Both the position numbers and the translations under genes were made by a program. A stretch of 58,663 nucleotides of DNA, taken from an uncultured Bacteroidales bacterium. GTDB lineage: Bacteria; Bacteroidota; Bacteroidia; Bacteroidales; Paludibacteraceae. Under the pieces are notes generated by a model, which saw only the letters and a list, made by a program, of their open reading frames with translations, was not told the DNA's origin and ran no database searches. Below are positions 33,280-41,634 of the stretch, piece after piece. The stretch spans positions 1 to 58,663 of the forward strand of contig CACXPH010000023.1 in assembly GCA_902769535.1 (NCBI GenBank), written 5' to 3'. How positions within the stretch are numbered: position 1 is the first letter of the stretch; each line of letters opens with the position of its first letter.

Positions 33280-34404
33280 ATACATTTCTTCGTAGTACTT
33301 CTCGTACTCTCCTGAAGTGATGTTATCGAGCCATTCTTGGTTCTCTAGATACCACTTAACGGTCTTCTCGATGCCTTCCTCGAACTGCAGGCTGGGTTCC
33401 CAACCTAACTCGCGTTGCAACTTCGTGCTGTCGATCGCGTAGCGCATGTCGTGTCCGGCGCGGTCGGTGACGTACGTGATGAGGTCGAGGTCTGCACCTT
33501 CCTCACGACCGAGCAGACGATCCACGGTCTTGATGATGGTCTTGATGATGTCGATATTCTTCCACTCGTTGAAACCACCGATGTTATATGTCTCGGCAAT
33601 CTTACCCTTATGGAAAATGATATCTATCGCCCGCGCGTGGTCCACTACATATAACCAGTCGCGCACGTTTTCGCCCTTGCCATACACCGGCAGCGGTTTG
33701 CGGTGGCGGATGTTATTGATGAACAGCGGAATCAGCTTCTCCGGGAACTGGTACGGACCGTAGTTGTTTGAGCAGTTGGTGACAATCGTCGGCATGCCGT
33801 AGGTGTCATGGAACGCACGCACGAAATGGTCACTCGAGGCCTTCGAAGCGGAGTAGGGTGAATGCGGGTTGTACTTGGTCGTCTCATAGAAGAAATCTTC
33901 TCCGTACGCCAAGTGGTGCTCTGCCGATGAAGCGGTCGTTGTGAACGGCGGTTGGATTCCTTCCGGATGGGTCATCTCTAATGCACCGTACACCTCATCG
34001 GTCGAGATGTGATAGAAGCGCTTGCCTTCCCATTTCTCCGGCAGACTCTCCCAATAGAGTTTAGCCGCCTGCAGCATGGACAAGGTGCCCATCACATTCG
34101 TGCGGGCAAAGGTGAACGGATCTTTTATCGAGCGGTCCACATGACTCTCTGCCGCCAAGTGAATCACACCCGTCACGTGCTCCTCCTGCATGAGGGCATA
34201 GATCGTATCGAAATCGCATATGTCTGCGCGTACGAAGCGATAGTTCGGTTTGTCCTCGATATCTTTGAGATTCGCCAGGTTACCGGCGTACGTCAACTTA
34301 TCCACGTTGATGATCCGGTAGTCCGGGTACTTGTTCACGAAAAGGCGAACTACATGACTTCCGATAAATCCGGCACCGCCGGTGATGATGATACTCTTAC
34401 TCAT
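33268..34404 (-). CDS. rfbB: dTDP-glucose 4,6-dehydratase
   Basis: 378 aa. RfbB/RmlB makes dTDP-4-keto-6-deoxyglucose for surface sugars such as rhamnose. Rossmann motif GGAGFIGSH (9-17), STDEVYGAL, catalytic YSASKAS and NNYGPYQFPEKLIPL are present. It is somewhat longer than the E. coli enzyme, mainly in the substrate-binding part (HPEGIQPPFTTTASSAEHHLAYGEDF). The other rfb genes are not adjacent. The birA gene overlaps its start by 4 nt. Confidence 0.95.
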   Translation of the reverse strand: MSKSIIITGGAGFIGSHVVRLFVNKYPDYRIINVDKLTYAGNLANLKDIEDKPNYRFVRADICDFDTIYALMQEEHVTGVIHLAAESHVDRSIKDPFTFARTNVMGTLSMLQAAKLYWESLPEKWEGKRFYHISTDEVYGALEMTHPEGIQPPFTTTASSAEHHLAYGEDFFYETTKYNPHSPYSASKASSDHFVRAFHDTYGMPTIVTNCSNNYGPYQFPEKLIPLFINNIRHRKPLPVYGKGENVRDWLYVVDHARAIDIIFHKGKIAETYNIGGFNEWKNIDIIKTIIKTVDRLLGREEGADLDLITYVTDRAGHDMRYAIDSTKLQRELGWEPSLQFEEGIEKTVKWYLENQEWLDNITSGEYEKYYEEMYKGR

Positions 34405-35114
34405 ACTATGTATCGTATTTGTTTGAAATGATATTTTCGTTGTTTTCCTTGTTTGTCTTCTAACACGATCTCTCCGGTCGGCAGCACATCCATGATGCGG
34501 GCCATAAAAGCACCCGGTGTTTGTGTGGGGGCATTCATCGTGGGGGTGGTATCTACTTCTCGCTCTACAAACGGCCAGAACCCTTCGCGTCGATACAAGT
34601 GCGCTTTGTAATCATCCCACACATCTTCCTGCAGCACCTTGCGTACCTTATCCAGCAGTTGTTGCATCAGCGTCTCGATGTTGTACTCTTTGCCCGTTAT
34701 CTGCTTGAGTGAGATCGGGTTCGGTGCGTTCGAGTGCCATTCGGTCTGGTTGACGTTCAAGCCTATGCCAGCAATCGAGTATGTGGCTTCATTGCCAACT
34801 ATCGCATTCTCAATCAGGATACCTGCCACTTTCTTGTCCTGCCAGTAGATGTCGTTCGGCCATTTGATCGTAAAACTATCTCCCAAAAGGCGTTGTACGG
34901 ATACAGCCGTGATGACATTCAACTCAAACAAGTTCGTCCGAGGCGGCAGCAGAATGGAGCACAATAGGTTCTTGTTTTCTTCGCTCTCCCAACTGTTACC
35001 CGTCTGTCCGCGACCTGCAGTCTGGTAACCCGCGTAGATGAACTCCGGCGGGTTGCCTGAAACTATCAACTCCTTCAACAAGGTGTTCGTGCTATTTGTT
35101 TGCGCCACAAACAT
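34401..35114 (-). CDS. birA: Biotin-[acetyl-CoA-carboxylase] ligase, short form without HTH
   Basis: 237 aa. BirA attaches biotin to carboxylase carrier proteins. NSTNTLLKE, GYQTAGRGQTGNSWES (ATP/biotin loop), KWPNDIYWQDKKVAGILIE and GIGLNVNQ are conserved. There is no N-terminal DNA-binding domain, so it is not a repressor. The C-terminal small domain is present. It overlaps dacB by 23 nt at its start and rfbB by 4 nt at its end. Confidence 0.93.
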   Translation of the reverse strand: MFVAQTNSTNTLLKELIVSGNPPEFIYAGYQTAGRGQTGNSWESEENKNLLCSILLPPRTNLFELNVITAVSVQRLLGDSFTIKWPNDIYWQDKKVAGILIENAIVGNEATYSIAGIGLNVNQTEWHSNAPNPISLKQITGKEYNIETLMQQLLDKVRKVLQEDVWDDYKAHLYRREGFWPFVEREVDTTPTMNAPTQTPGAFMARIMDVLPTGEIVLEDKQGKQRKYHFKQIRYIV

Positions 35115-36474
35115 CGAGTAGGTATTGTTGAATAACCGTTTGTATGTTCTTGGCCTTTCCCGGAGCGGAGTTGATCAGGATGGCGAATACCCACGTGTCT
35201 CCGTTCGGCATGTCGATATATCCTGCGAAATTCTTCGTGCCGGCAATTGTGCCACTCTTGGCATGGATACGTCCTTCTAACTCCGTCTTCGGACACAAGG
35301 TCTTGAGTGTGCCGGTCTGTCCGCTCACGGGCAACGAAGCCATCCAGGCATCGCGGTTCTTACTACGTGCCATGTACGTCAGCACTTGTACGAACGCTTT
35401 GGCACTCACCGCATCTTGCGGCGCTAGGCCGCACCCGTCTTTGATGATGGCATTCTGTACGGCGACGCCTCTGCGGCGCCAGAAATCCCGCACTATATCC
35501 TGACTGTTATGGATTGTGCCTGGCAGCGTGTAGCGCGTACCTAAATAGCGGAACAATGCCTCGGCATAAAGGTTGTTACTGTTGATATTCGTCTCCTGCA
35601 GTATCTCTGACAGCGGCGCAGAGTAGTGCGTATAGACCTCCGTCCGCGGTGGCGTCAGCGGGTTATAATCGGCGATGTAGTTCGCATCGCGGTAAACCGT
35701 CACACCCGCCTCTCGCAGCTTATTCGTCAGATGCCGCGCGAGCAACAGACCCGGGTTAGGCAGGTCGCCTCGCACGCCGAACGTACCTACGTTAGACGGT
35801 ACCGCTCCGGTCAGATACCGCTCGCGGCTGTACGGCAGGCCACTCACGAACGCACCGTCGTAACTGATCTTGTCGCACCGTACGTGGTTGATGAAATATA
35901 CATCTTCCACCACCGGTTCGGTCTTCACCACCGTCGCCATACTACCCGGTTCACCACTCTTGAGCACGATATTCATCGTGTTGCCGTAGTAGTTGAGTGC
36001 GAAAATACCCGGCGCATAATAGTTTCCTGCGTCTTCACAGAGCCATGACGGGTTCTGTGCTTCGCCGTCGAGCATCGTCATATCGGCCACCACCGCTCCG
36101 TCTATTCGCTGGATACCTGCTGCTTTGATGGCCTTTACCCACTTGTCCAAGAAAGCCGTGTTGCCTTTGAAACCCAAAGACGGATCACATGTCCCGCGAA
36201 TGTACAGGTCGCCTTGTAGCACACCTTTCTCGATCGTACCCGTGTGTTCCAATATCGTCGGAAAACGATAACCCGGACCGAGTATCTCAAGCGCCGCACC
36301 AGTAGTGAGTAACTTCATCACGCTGGCCGGTGGTACCACTTTGTCGGCGCGGTACTCGTCAATCACTTCCCCTGTGCTTAGGTTCTGCACCAGCACGGAC
36401 ATATTCGCCTGTCCCGTAATAGGATGAGACGTTAGAAAGTTAACGGATAATATAAGTGCAAAAAGAACTTTCAA
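35092..36474 (-). CDS. dacB: D-alanyl-D-alanine carboxypeptidase/endopeptidase, PBP4 class
   Basis: 460 aa, starting from a TTG at 36474; no ATG gives the signal peptide (KVLFALILSVNFLTSHPITGQA). Active-site motifs of class C penicillin-binding proteins: SVMK (SxxK, about 51-54), SNN (in NINSNNLYAE) and KSG (in HAKSGTI). The family's extra domains between SxxK and SNN are present. It trims peptidoglycan cross-links in the periplasm. The TTG lies close to a TTGAAAG heptad array in the intergenic gap, so the original start may have been altered by repeat growth. Confidence 0.9.
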   Translation of the reverse strand: MKVLFALILSVNFLTSHPITGQANMSVLVQNLSTGEVIDEYRADKVVPPASVMKLLTTGAALEILGPGYRFPTILEHTGTIEKGVLQGDLYIRGTCDPSLGFKGNTAFLDKWVKAIKAAGIQRIDGAVVADMTMLDGEAQNPSWLCEDAGNYYAPGIFALNYYGNTMNIVLKSGEPGSMATVVKTEPVVEDVYFINHVRCDKISYDGAFVSGLPYSRERYLTGAVPSNVGTFGVRGDLPNPGLLLARHLTNKLREAGVTVYRDANYIADYNPLTPPRTEVYTHYSAPLSEILQETNINSNNLYAEALFRYLGTRYTLPGTIHNSQDIVRDFWRRRGVAVQNAIIKDGCGLAPQDAVSAKAFVQVLTYMARSKNRDAWMASLPVSGQTGTLKTLCPKTELEGRIHAKSGTIAGTKNFAGYIDMPNGDTWVFAILINSAPGKAKNIQTVIQQYLLDVCGANK

Positions 36475-36485
36475 CTAGACGACTT

Positions 36486-36513
36486 CTTTCAACTTTCAAC
36501 TTTCAACTTTAAA
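36486..36513. repeat. Heptad array at the end of the NfnAB-like gene
   Basis: CTTTCAA three times, then CTTTAAA (minus strand TTGAAAG). It overlaps the stop of the upstream gene; a further partial unit (AACTTTCAACT) is at the dacB start. Confidence 0.85.
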
Positions 36514-38825
36514 TACTCGTGCATTGCTTTCGCAGCCTTGCGTCCGTCACTCATTGCGAGGATGACGGTGGCACCGCCGCGTACGATATCACCTCCGGCG
36601 AAGATGGTCGGGATGGCTGACTGCATCGCCTCGTTGACCACGATCGTACCTTTCTTGCTGATCTCCAGACCTTCGACACTCGACGGAATCAGCGGGTTCG
36701 GACTGACGCCTACTGCAACGATCACCAGATCCACCGGTATTGTCACCGTCTTACCTTCCACTGGCACCGGACTGCGACGACCGGACTCGTCCGGTTCACC
36801 GAGTTCCATCACCTGCAGCACGGCTTCGCACACACGTCCGTTCTCGTCCGCATGGTACTCGATGGGATTGTGCAAGGTCATGAACTCAATTCCTTCCGCT
36901 TTAGCGTGATGCACCTCCTCGATACGTGCCGGCATCTCTTCTTCCGAGCGACGGTAGATGATCATCGCGTGCTCTGCACCCAGACGTTTGGCGGTACGAA
37001 CGGCATCCATCGCCGTGTTACCACCACCTATCACCGCTACGTTCTTACCCGTCAGCAGCGGTGTGTCGGTGTTCGGATTGGAAGCGTCCATGAGGTTGAC
37101 ACGTGTCAGGTACTCGTTGCAACTGAGCACACCGTTCAGGTTCTCTCCAGGGATGTTCATGAAACGCGGCAGACCGGCACCGGAACCGACAAAGATGCCC
37201 TTGAAGCCTTGCTCCTCGAGTTCTTTGACGCTGATCGTCTTACCGATGATCGTATCCGTATGGAACTGCACGCCCAAGGCACGCAGACCGTCTATCTCGA
37301 TGTCCACGATGCGGTTCGGGAGACGGAACTCCGGAATACCGTATTTGAGCACACCGCCGATCTCGTGCAGGGCCTCAAAGACATGTACCTCATAGCCGTA
37401 CTTGGCAGCGTCACCGGCAAAGGTCAGACCTGCAGGGCCGGAACCGACAACAGCGATTTTAGACCGCTGCGCTGTTAGACCGTTATCACTGTTAGACCGC
37501 TTTGCTGTTAGACCGCCTTCGGCTGTTAGACTGTTTGCATAATCAGCGCAGAAACGTTCGAGGTAGCCGATTGCGACGGCAGGATGACCCATCTTGAGGT
37601 GGATACATTGCGATTCGCATTGCTTCTCCTGCGGGCAGACACGACCGCAGACAGCGGGCAGAGAGGAAGACTCTTTAATGACCGCTGCAGCGCCAAGGAT
37701 ATCGCCCGTCTCCAGGGTCTTGATGAAACCCGGGATGTTGATATTGACCGGACAACCTTGTACACAAGTCGGATTCTTGCAGTTCAGACAACGGTGCGCC
37801 TCGGTGATGGCCTGCTCGAAAGTCAGACCTTGGTTCACCTCCTCATGCAGACTCTTCACCCGCACTTCCGGACGCAGTTCCGGCATCTGTACACGCGGTA
37901 TCGCTACGCGGTCTTTCGGCAGCCCATCAAACGGTGCTACCGGAGAAACCGTTACATCATTGAGCGGCTTAGCCGCGCTCATTTCATCATTGAGCTCGCA
38001 TTGCGAGCGCTCATTATATTTCTCCATCGCCTCCGTCTCTTCCGCCTTGTAGGATTTCATGCGGCTCAGCATCTCGTTCCAGTCCACACCATGCGCATCG
38101 AACTCCGGACCATCCACGCAGACGAACTTGGTCTTGCCGTCCACCGTCACACGACATGCACCGCACATTCCTGTGCCATCGACCATGATGGTGTTGAGCG
38201 AAGCTTCGGTCGGGATATTGTATTTGGCGGTCGTGAGTGCGACGAACTTCATCATGATCGCCGGGCCGATGGTGATACACTTATCGACCTGTTCGCGATT
38301 GATAACTTGCTCGACACCTACGGTGACTACACCTTGTTGGCCGGCAGAACCGTCGTCGGTCATGATGATCACTTCGTCCGACCATTGTGCCAATTCATCG
38401 CGGAGGATGAGCAGGTCTTTGTTGCGGGCTGCGAGAACGGTAATGACCTTATTGCCGGCTTTCTTGAGGGCTTCGGCGATAGGCAACATAGGCGCAGCGC
38501 CTACACCACCGCACGCACAAACGACCGTACCGTATTTCTCAATACGTGTAGCGCGACCGAGCGGTCCGACTACGTCGTGGATCGAATCGCCGGCGTTGAG
38601 AGCCAGCAGTTTATGGGTGGAAGCACCTACTTGTTGAACGACAAGGGTGATAGTCCCTTTTTCGATGTCTGCGCCGGCGATGGTCAAGGGCACACGCTCC
38701 GAGTTGGCATCCACGCGGATGATGACAAAATGGCCGGCTCTACGGCTACGCGCAATGAGCGGAGCTTCCACTACGAGCTCCGCTACATTGTCCGAAAAGA
38801 ATCTTTTGGAAATGATTTTATTCAT
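36489..38825 (-). CDS. Fused NfnA-NfnB-like flavoprotein (DHODH electron-transfer subunit/glutamate synthase small subunit type)
   Basis: 778 aa. Residues about 1-280 are a ferredoxin-NADP reductase-like module of the PyrK/NfnA type (RSRRAGHFVIIRVD, VVGPLGRATRI, VVCACGGVGAAPMLPIAEAL) with a CGACRVTVDGKTKFVCVDGP cluster site. The rest is GltD-like: CLNCKNPTCVQGCPVNINIPGF, RVCPQEKQCESQC, AVVGSGPAGLTFAGDAAKYGYEVHVFEA and NVAVIGGGNTAMDAVRTAKRLG. In separate form such subunits bifurcate electrons between NADPH, NADH and ferredoxin. The two linkers are filled by repeats (37459-37533 and 37957-38014). Confidence 0.88.
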   Translation of the reverse strand: MNKIISKRFFSDNVAELVVEAPLIARSRRAGHFVIIRVDANSERVPLTIAGADIEKGTITLVVQQVGASTHKLLALNAGDSIHDVVGPLGRATRIEKYGTVVCACGGVGAAPMLPIAEALKKAGNKVITVLAARNKDLLILRDELAQWSDEVIIMTDDGSAGQQGVVTVGVEQVINREQVDKCITIGPAIMMKFVALTTAKYNIPTEASLNTIMVDGTGMCGACRVTVDGKTKFVCVDGPEFDAHGVDWNEMLSRMKSYKAEETEAMEKYNERSQCELNDEMSAAKPLNDVTVSPVAPFDGLPKDRVAIPRVQMPELRPEVRVKSLHEEVNQGLTFEQAITEAHRCLNCKNPTCVQGCPVNINIPGFIKTLETGDILGAAAVIKESSSLPAVCGRVCPQEKQCESQCIHLKMGHPAVAIGYLERFCADYANSLTAEGGLTAKRSNSDNGLTAQRSKIAVVGSGPAGLTFAGDAAKYGYEVHVFEALHEIGGVLKYGIPEFRLPNRIVDIEIDGLRALGVQFHTDTIIGKTISVKELEEQGFKGIFVGSGAGLPRFMNIPGENLNGVLSCNEYLTRVNLMDASNPNTDTPLLTGKNVAVIGGGNTAMDAVRTAKRLGAEHAMIIYRRSEEEMPARIEEVHHAKAEGIEFMTLHNPIEYHADENGRVCEAVLQVMELGEPDESGRRSPVPVEGKTVTIPVDLVIVAVGVSPNPLIPSSVEGLEISKKGTIVVNEAMQSAIPTIFAGGDIVRGGATVILAMSDGRKAAKAMHEYLKLKVES
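37459..37533. repeat. Spaced TTAGACCG array inside the NfnAB-like gene
   Basis: Five copies of TTAGACCG (last one TTAGACTG) at steps of 16, 17, 16 and 18 nt, with short variable spacers. They encode the SLTAEGGLTAKRS-type linker just before the AVVGSGPAG nucleotide site. Confidence 0.8.
37957..38014. repeat. Two tandem palindromic units inside the NfnAB-like gene
   Basis: Two units of about 28 nt, each beginning TCATTGAGC and ending GCGCTCAT, with a hairpin inside (GGCTTAGCC in one, CTCGCATTGCGAG in the other). They encode the linker between the NfnA and NfnB halves. Confidence 0.7.
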
Positions 38826-38835
38826 TAATTTCTTT

Positions 38836-39714
38836 TTAGAAATGTTTTGTTTCTTTGCCTACGATAGAGGAAAGGAGGTTGTTGGCCAGACGGGAAGCAC
38901 CGAAACGGAACCACTCGTTGTTGAGCCATTCTTCGCCAAGGATCTCCTTGACGAGCGTGAAGTGCTGTACAGCCTCGTCGGTTGTCGAAACACCACCGGC
39001 GGGTTTGTAACCCATCTTGATACCTGCTTTCTCTTTCCAAGCCTTGATGGCATGGCACATGATGAAGGTAGCCTCCGGCGTAGCGTTCACGCTGATCTTA
39101 CCGGTCGAGGTCTTGATAAAATCGCAGCCTGCAGCCATCGAGAGGATGGAAGCTTTCCAGATGTTCTCTGCGGTCTTGAGGAGTCCGGTCTCGAGGATCA
39201 CTTTGAGATGATGCTCTTTACAAACGTCCTTGATCTCGCGGATCTCGTCGAAGCACTCCTGGTAACGGCCTTCGAGGAACTTACCAACAGAAAGCACGAT
39301 ATCTACCTCGGTAGCACCCATCTTGAGGGCCATTGCGGTCTCGGCTACTTTGATCTCCGGGAAAGTCTGTGCAGCGGGGAAACCGGCACAGCAGCAAGCG
39401 ATATTGAACTTCGGGTCCTTGAGGGCTTTGCGTACGTACTCTGCCATAGCAGGATAAACGCAGATAGCGGCTACGTTGGGCACACCCGGGAATTTCTCTT
39501 CGAAGGTATTGACAGCGTTGGCCATGCTTTCTACTTTAGCAATCGTGTCGTCTGCACTGAGGGTGGTGTAGTCGATTTGGTGGAGGCACTCTTTCCAAAC
39601 CTCTACGTTGTTATTCTCCGCAAAATGTTTTGCTTCAATCTCAGCTACTTGAGCCTTTACTTGCTCATCGGTAAACGGGCAGGGATACTGCGCAAATAAT
39701 TCTTCAAAATTCAT
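38836..39714 (-). CDS. deoC: Deoxyribose-phosphate aldolase
   Basis: 292 aa. DeoC splits deoxyribose-5-phosphate to acetaldehyde and glyceraldehyde-3-phosphate. VAAICVYPAMAEYVRKAL, ALKMGATEVDIVLSVGKFLEG, LKVILETGLL, CDFIKTSTGKISVNATPEA (Schiff-base Lys in FIKTSTGK) and GYKPAGGVST are the family signatures. It is longer than short-form DeoC, as is usual in Bacteroidales. It lies 10 nt before the NfnAB-like gene. Confidence 0.95.
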   Translation of the reverse strand: MNFEELFAQYPCPFTDEQVKAQVAEIEAKHFAENNNVEVWKECLHQIDYTTLSADDTIAKVESMANAVNTFEEKFPGVPNVAAICVYPAMAEYVRKALKDPKFNIACCCAGFPAAQTFPEIKVAETAMALKMGATEVDIVLSVGKFLEGRYQECFDEIREIKDVCKEHHLKVILETGLLKTAENIWKASILSMAAGCDFIKTSTGKISVNATPEATFIMCHAIKAWKEKAGIKMGYKPAGGVSTTDEAVQHFTLVKEILGEEWLNNEWFRFGASRLANNLLSSIVGKETKHF

Positions 39715-39729
39715 GGTGATATAAGTTTG

Positions 39730-39757
39730 AAATTAAATATCTTAAATCATAAATCCA
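39730..39757. repeat. Heptad array between psd and deoC
   Basis: Four 7-mers: AAATTAA, ATATCTT, AAATCAT, AAATCCA. It directly abuts the psd stop codon. Confidence 0.75.
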
Positions 39758-40456
39758 TCAATCCTCATTGGTATTGATGGTCGGATCGTCTTGCAGACGA
39801 CCGATAACGGTCTCGTTGCCGCGAACGGACTCACCTACGGCCACGAACATCTCCGTGTTCAGCGGCAGATACATATCTACACGCGAACCGAGTTTGATGA
39901 ATCCGAGGTGGGTGTTGCGGTGTGCTTGGTGTCCCGGCTTGGCGTACGTCACGATACGACGCGCCATGGCACCTGCTATCTGACGAACCGCTATCTGCAC
40001 TTTGTCCGGAGTCTCGATAACAACCAGACTCCGCTCGTTCTCCGTACTAGACTTAGGCAACCATGCACCTTTGTGACGACCTTTCTGGTGCTCGCTCACG
40101 AGGATGTTACCCTCTATCGGATACCAGTTGGCATGCACGTTGAACGGCGACATGAAGATCGACACCTGCAACTTCTTCTCGTGGAAATACTCATTCTCTT
40201 CCGTCGGTTCCACTACCACCACACGACCGTCAGCCGGCGCGATGATAAAGTTCGGATCATCAATCTCGAGGATACGAACCGGGTTGCGGAAGAAATAGGT
40301 TACAAACACCAACAGCATCGCCGTGAGCATCAGTGTGATCGCAAATACCCAATGTGGCTGTACGAACAGATAGATCGGCACGTTAATGAGGAACAATAGC
40401 AGCACTGTGCCGACAATCAGGCCGCGTCCTTCTCTGTGTATTCTTGGCTTTTTCAT
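39758..40456 (-). CDS. psd: Phosphatidylserine decarboxylase family protein
   Basis: 232 aa. The enzyme makes phosphatidylethanolamine at the inner membrane. Two membrane segments cover about 12-50; APADGRVVVVEP and VSIFMSPFNVHANWYPIEG are family signatures. The self-cleavage site is LGS in GFIKLGSRVDMYLP, which yields the pyruvoyl group. It matches the short archaeal/Bacteroidota type. It is flanked on both sides by heptad arrays. The usual pssA partner is not adjacent. Confidence 0.93.
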   Translation of the reverse strand: MKKPRIHREGRGLIVGTVLLLFLINVPIYLFVQPHWVFAITLMLTAMLLVFVTYFFRNPVRILEIDDPNFIIAPADGRVVVVEPTEENEYFHEKKLQVSIFMSPFNVHANWYPIEGNILVSEHQKGRHKGAWLPKSSTENERSLVVIETPDKVQIAVRQIAGAMARRIVTYAKPGHQAHRNTHLGFIKLGSRVDMYLPLNTEMFVAVGESVRGNETVIGRLQDDPTINTNED

Positions 40457-40460
40457 AATT

Positions 40461-40495
40461 CAAATCTTAAATCATAAATTTTAAATCATAAATCC
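40461..40495. repeat. Heptad array between the SRPBCC gene and psd
   Basis: Five 7-mers: CAAATCT, TAAATCA, TAAATTT, TAAATCA, TAAATCC. It fills most of the 46-nt gap. Confidence 0.85.
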
Positions 40496-40502
40496 CAATT
40501 TC

Positions 40503-40934
40503 CTATGACCATGAGGCGTACGGAAATTGAGCTAACATCTCTGCCGCTTGGTCCAATCCCTGTTGCAGTTTCTTATCTACCATCATCTTGAACATAAACG
40601 GAATCTCGGCCTTGACGGTCAATTTCAGACGCGTGTCCACAGGACTCACCTCTTTCATTTGAATCCAAAAATTAGCGTCCATCGGGATTCCTTCCGCTCC
40701 GAATTTCACCGTGTCGTTCTCTATCCGATCGACGATAGCTATCGTGATTTTCTGCGCCAATCCGTCCACTTTCAACCGAACACGATCCGGCTCGATCTCC
40801 ATCTCCTGAATCTTGTCCTTCGGAATTAAATCACGCACCCGCTCGAGGTTCTGCAAGTTACTCAGCACACGATAGACCTGCTGCGCGGAGCATGGCGCCG
40901 AAGTGATTTTACTTTCGTATTTACTTTCGCTCAT
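40503..40934 (-). CDS. SRPBCC (START-like) small protein
   Basis: 143 aa. The helix-grip fold of polyketide cyclase/START-like proteins is suggested by the N-terminal YESKITSAPCSAQQVYRVLSNLQNLERVRDLIP, then alternating strands (DRVRLKVDGLAQKITIAIVD, TRLKLTVKAEIPFM), and the long C-terminal helix MMVDKKLQQGLDQAAEMLAQ. Such proteins bind hydrophobic ligands; the ligand here is unknown. It is first in a minus-strand run with psd, deoC and the NfnAB-like gene, and has its own promoter. Confidence 0.75.
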   Translation of the reverse strand: MSESKYESKITSAPCSAQQVYRVLSNLQNLERVRDLIPKDKIQEMEIEPDRVRLKVDGLAQKITIAIVDRIENDTVKFGAEGIPMDANFWIQMKEVSPVDTRLKLTVKAEIPFMFKMMVDKKLQQGLDQAAEMLAQFPYASWS

Positions 40935-40958
40935 AAATCCATTTGTGAATATCGGCTA

Positions 40959-40990
40959 CAAAAGTACAAAAAAGTTTGCATATATGCAAA
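40959..40990 (-). promoter_or_regulatory. Promoter of the SRPBCC-psd-deoC run
   Basis: Minus strand TTTG (40990-40987), 20 nt, TACTTTTG (40966-40959). The -33 arm belongs to the perfect palindrome TTTGCATATATGCAAA (40975-40990). The other arm faces a poor -7 (TGTTTTTG) on the plus strand. Confidence 0.82.
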
Positions 40991-40994
40991 TCTT

Positions 40995-41480
40995 TTAGTG
41001 TTTTTGCAGTCTTTTTTGGTATTTTTGTATTTCTAATGACGTGCGCGCCATCCGTTTTTCCAACTCCTTTATGTCCGAAATGGTCACTTGCAACTCATCC
41101 GCACGGGCGACGGCTTTGTTTCCTTCATTCCTTAATTCGTTCACTCGTTCAGTCGTTAACCGTTTCCCTTCCTTATAAACCAGCATCTCCTTCCCGTCGT
41201 CACGAACTAAAATACGTTCTCCGTTCTTCCCTTTAATTACGTAGTTGCCGCGATCTTGGTATTTCTCGTTTTTCTCATACGTGAAATACTGCATTAGACT
41301 GTCTGCCTTTGGCAGCAACAGCTCCAACTGGCTCTCGTAGTACGCCAAACTCCGCTCCTGTTCCTCCAGCCGCACGCTGTCCCGCACGTGCTTTTCTGCC
41401 TTGTACTGTTCCACGCGCGACGGTTTACTGCAACCCAATGCACAGAGCGTCATGATTGCTATAATCCATCCTTTTTTCAT
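40995..41480 (-). CDS. Coiled-coil lipoprotein of unknown function
   Basis: 161 aa from the ATG at 41480. Lipoprotein signal MKKGWIIAIMTLCALGC. Two helical, charged segments (EQYKAEKHVRDSVRLEEQERSLAYYESQLELLL and TTERVNELRNEGNKAVARADELQVTISDIKELEKRMARTSLEIQKYQKRLQ) look like a coiled coil, with a short beta part between. I do not recognise a family. An octamer array (41123-41162) encodes part of the second helix. A Bacteroidota promoter with 20-nt spacing lies just upstream, leaving a leader of only a few bases. Confidence 0.75.
   Translation of the reverse strand: MKKGWIIAIMTLCALGCSKPSRVEQYKAEKHVRDSVRLEEQERSLAYYESQLELLLPKADSLMQYFTYEKNEKYQDRGNYVIKGKNGERILVRDDGKEMLVYKEGKRLTTERVNELRNEGNKAVARADELQVTISDIKELEKRMARTSLEIQKYQKRLQKH
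41123..41162. repeat. Octamer array inside the coiled-coil lipoprotein gene
   Basis: Five 8-mers: CTTCATTC, CTTAATTC, GTTCACTC, GTTCAGTC, GTTAACCG. It encodes TTERVNELRNEGN-type helix residues. Confidence 0.7.
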
Positions 41481-41488
41481 ATCGCTTG

Positions 41489-41520
41489 CAAAGGTACTGC
41501 TTTTTTTCGACATGTGCAAA
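41489..41520 (-). promoter_or_regulatory. Promoter of the coiled-coil lipoprotein gene
   Basis: Minus strand TTTG (41520-41517), 20 nt, TACCTTTG (41496-41489). Confidence 0.8.
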
Positions 41521-41566
41521 TATAAAATTGTGTACCCATAAAAAAGTGCACTTTTATGCAATAAAT

Positions 41567-41597
41567 TTGCATATGTCAATTTTTTGTAGTAATTTTG
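41567..41597 (+). promoter_or_regulatory. ileS promoter
   Basis: TTG (41567-41569), 20 nt, TAATTTTG (41590-41597), with TTGCATATG at the -33 element. Confidence 0.85.
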
Positions 41598-41634
41598 CAG
41601 CCGCAAAATATGTGCATAGAAAACGAACAATATA

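Noticed and set aside
37459-37533. CRISPR-like spaced repeat
   Set aside because: Repeat cores of 8 nt with 8-10 nt spacers inside a conserved reading frame; not CRISPR.
37584-38828. 414-codon plus-strand frame across the NfnAB-like gene
   Set aside because: Antisense shadow of the minus-strand flavoprotein; no family pattern.
40976-41006. Plus-strand promoter from the palindrome at 40975-40990
   Set aside because: The -7 box would be TGTTTTTG without the TA, and it would point antisense into the lipoprotein gene; too weak to call.
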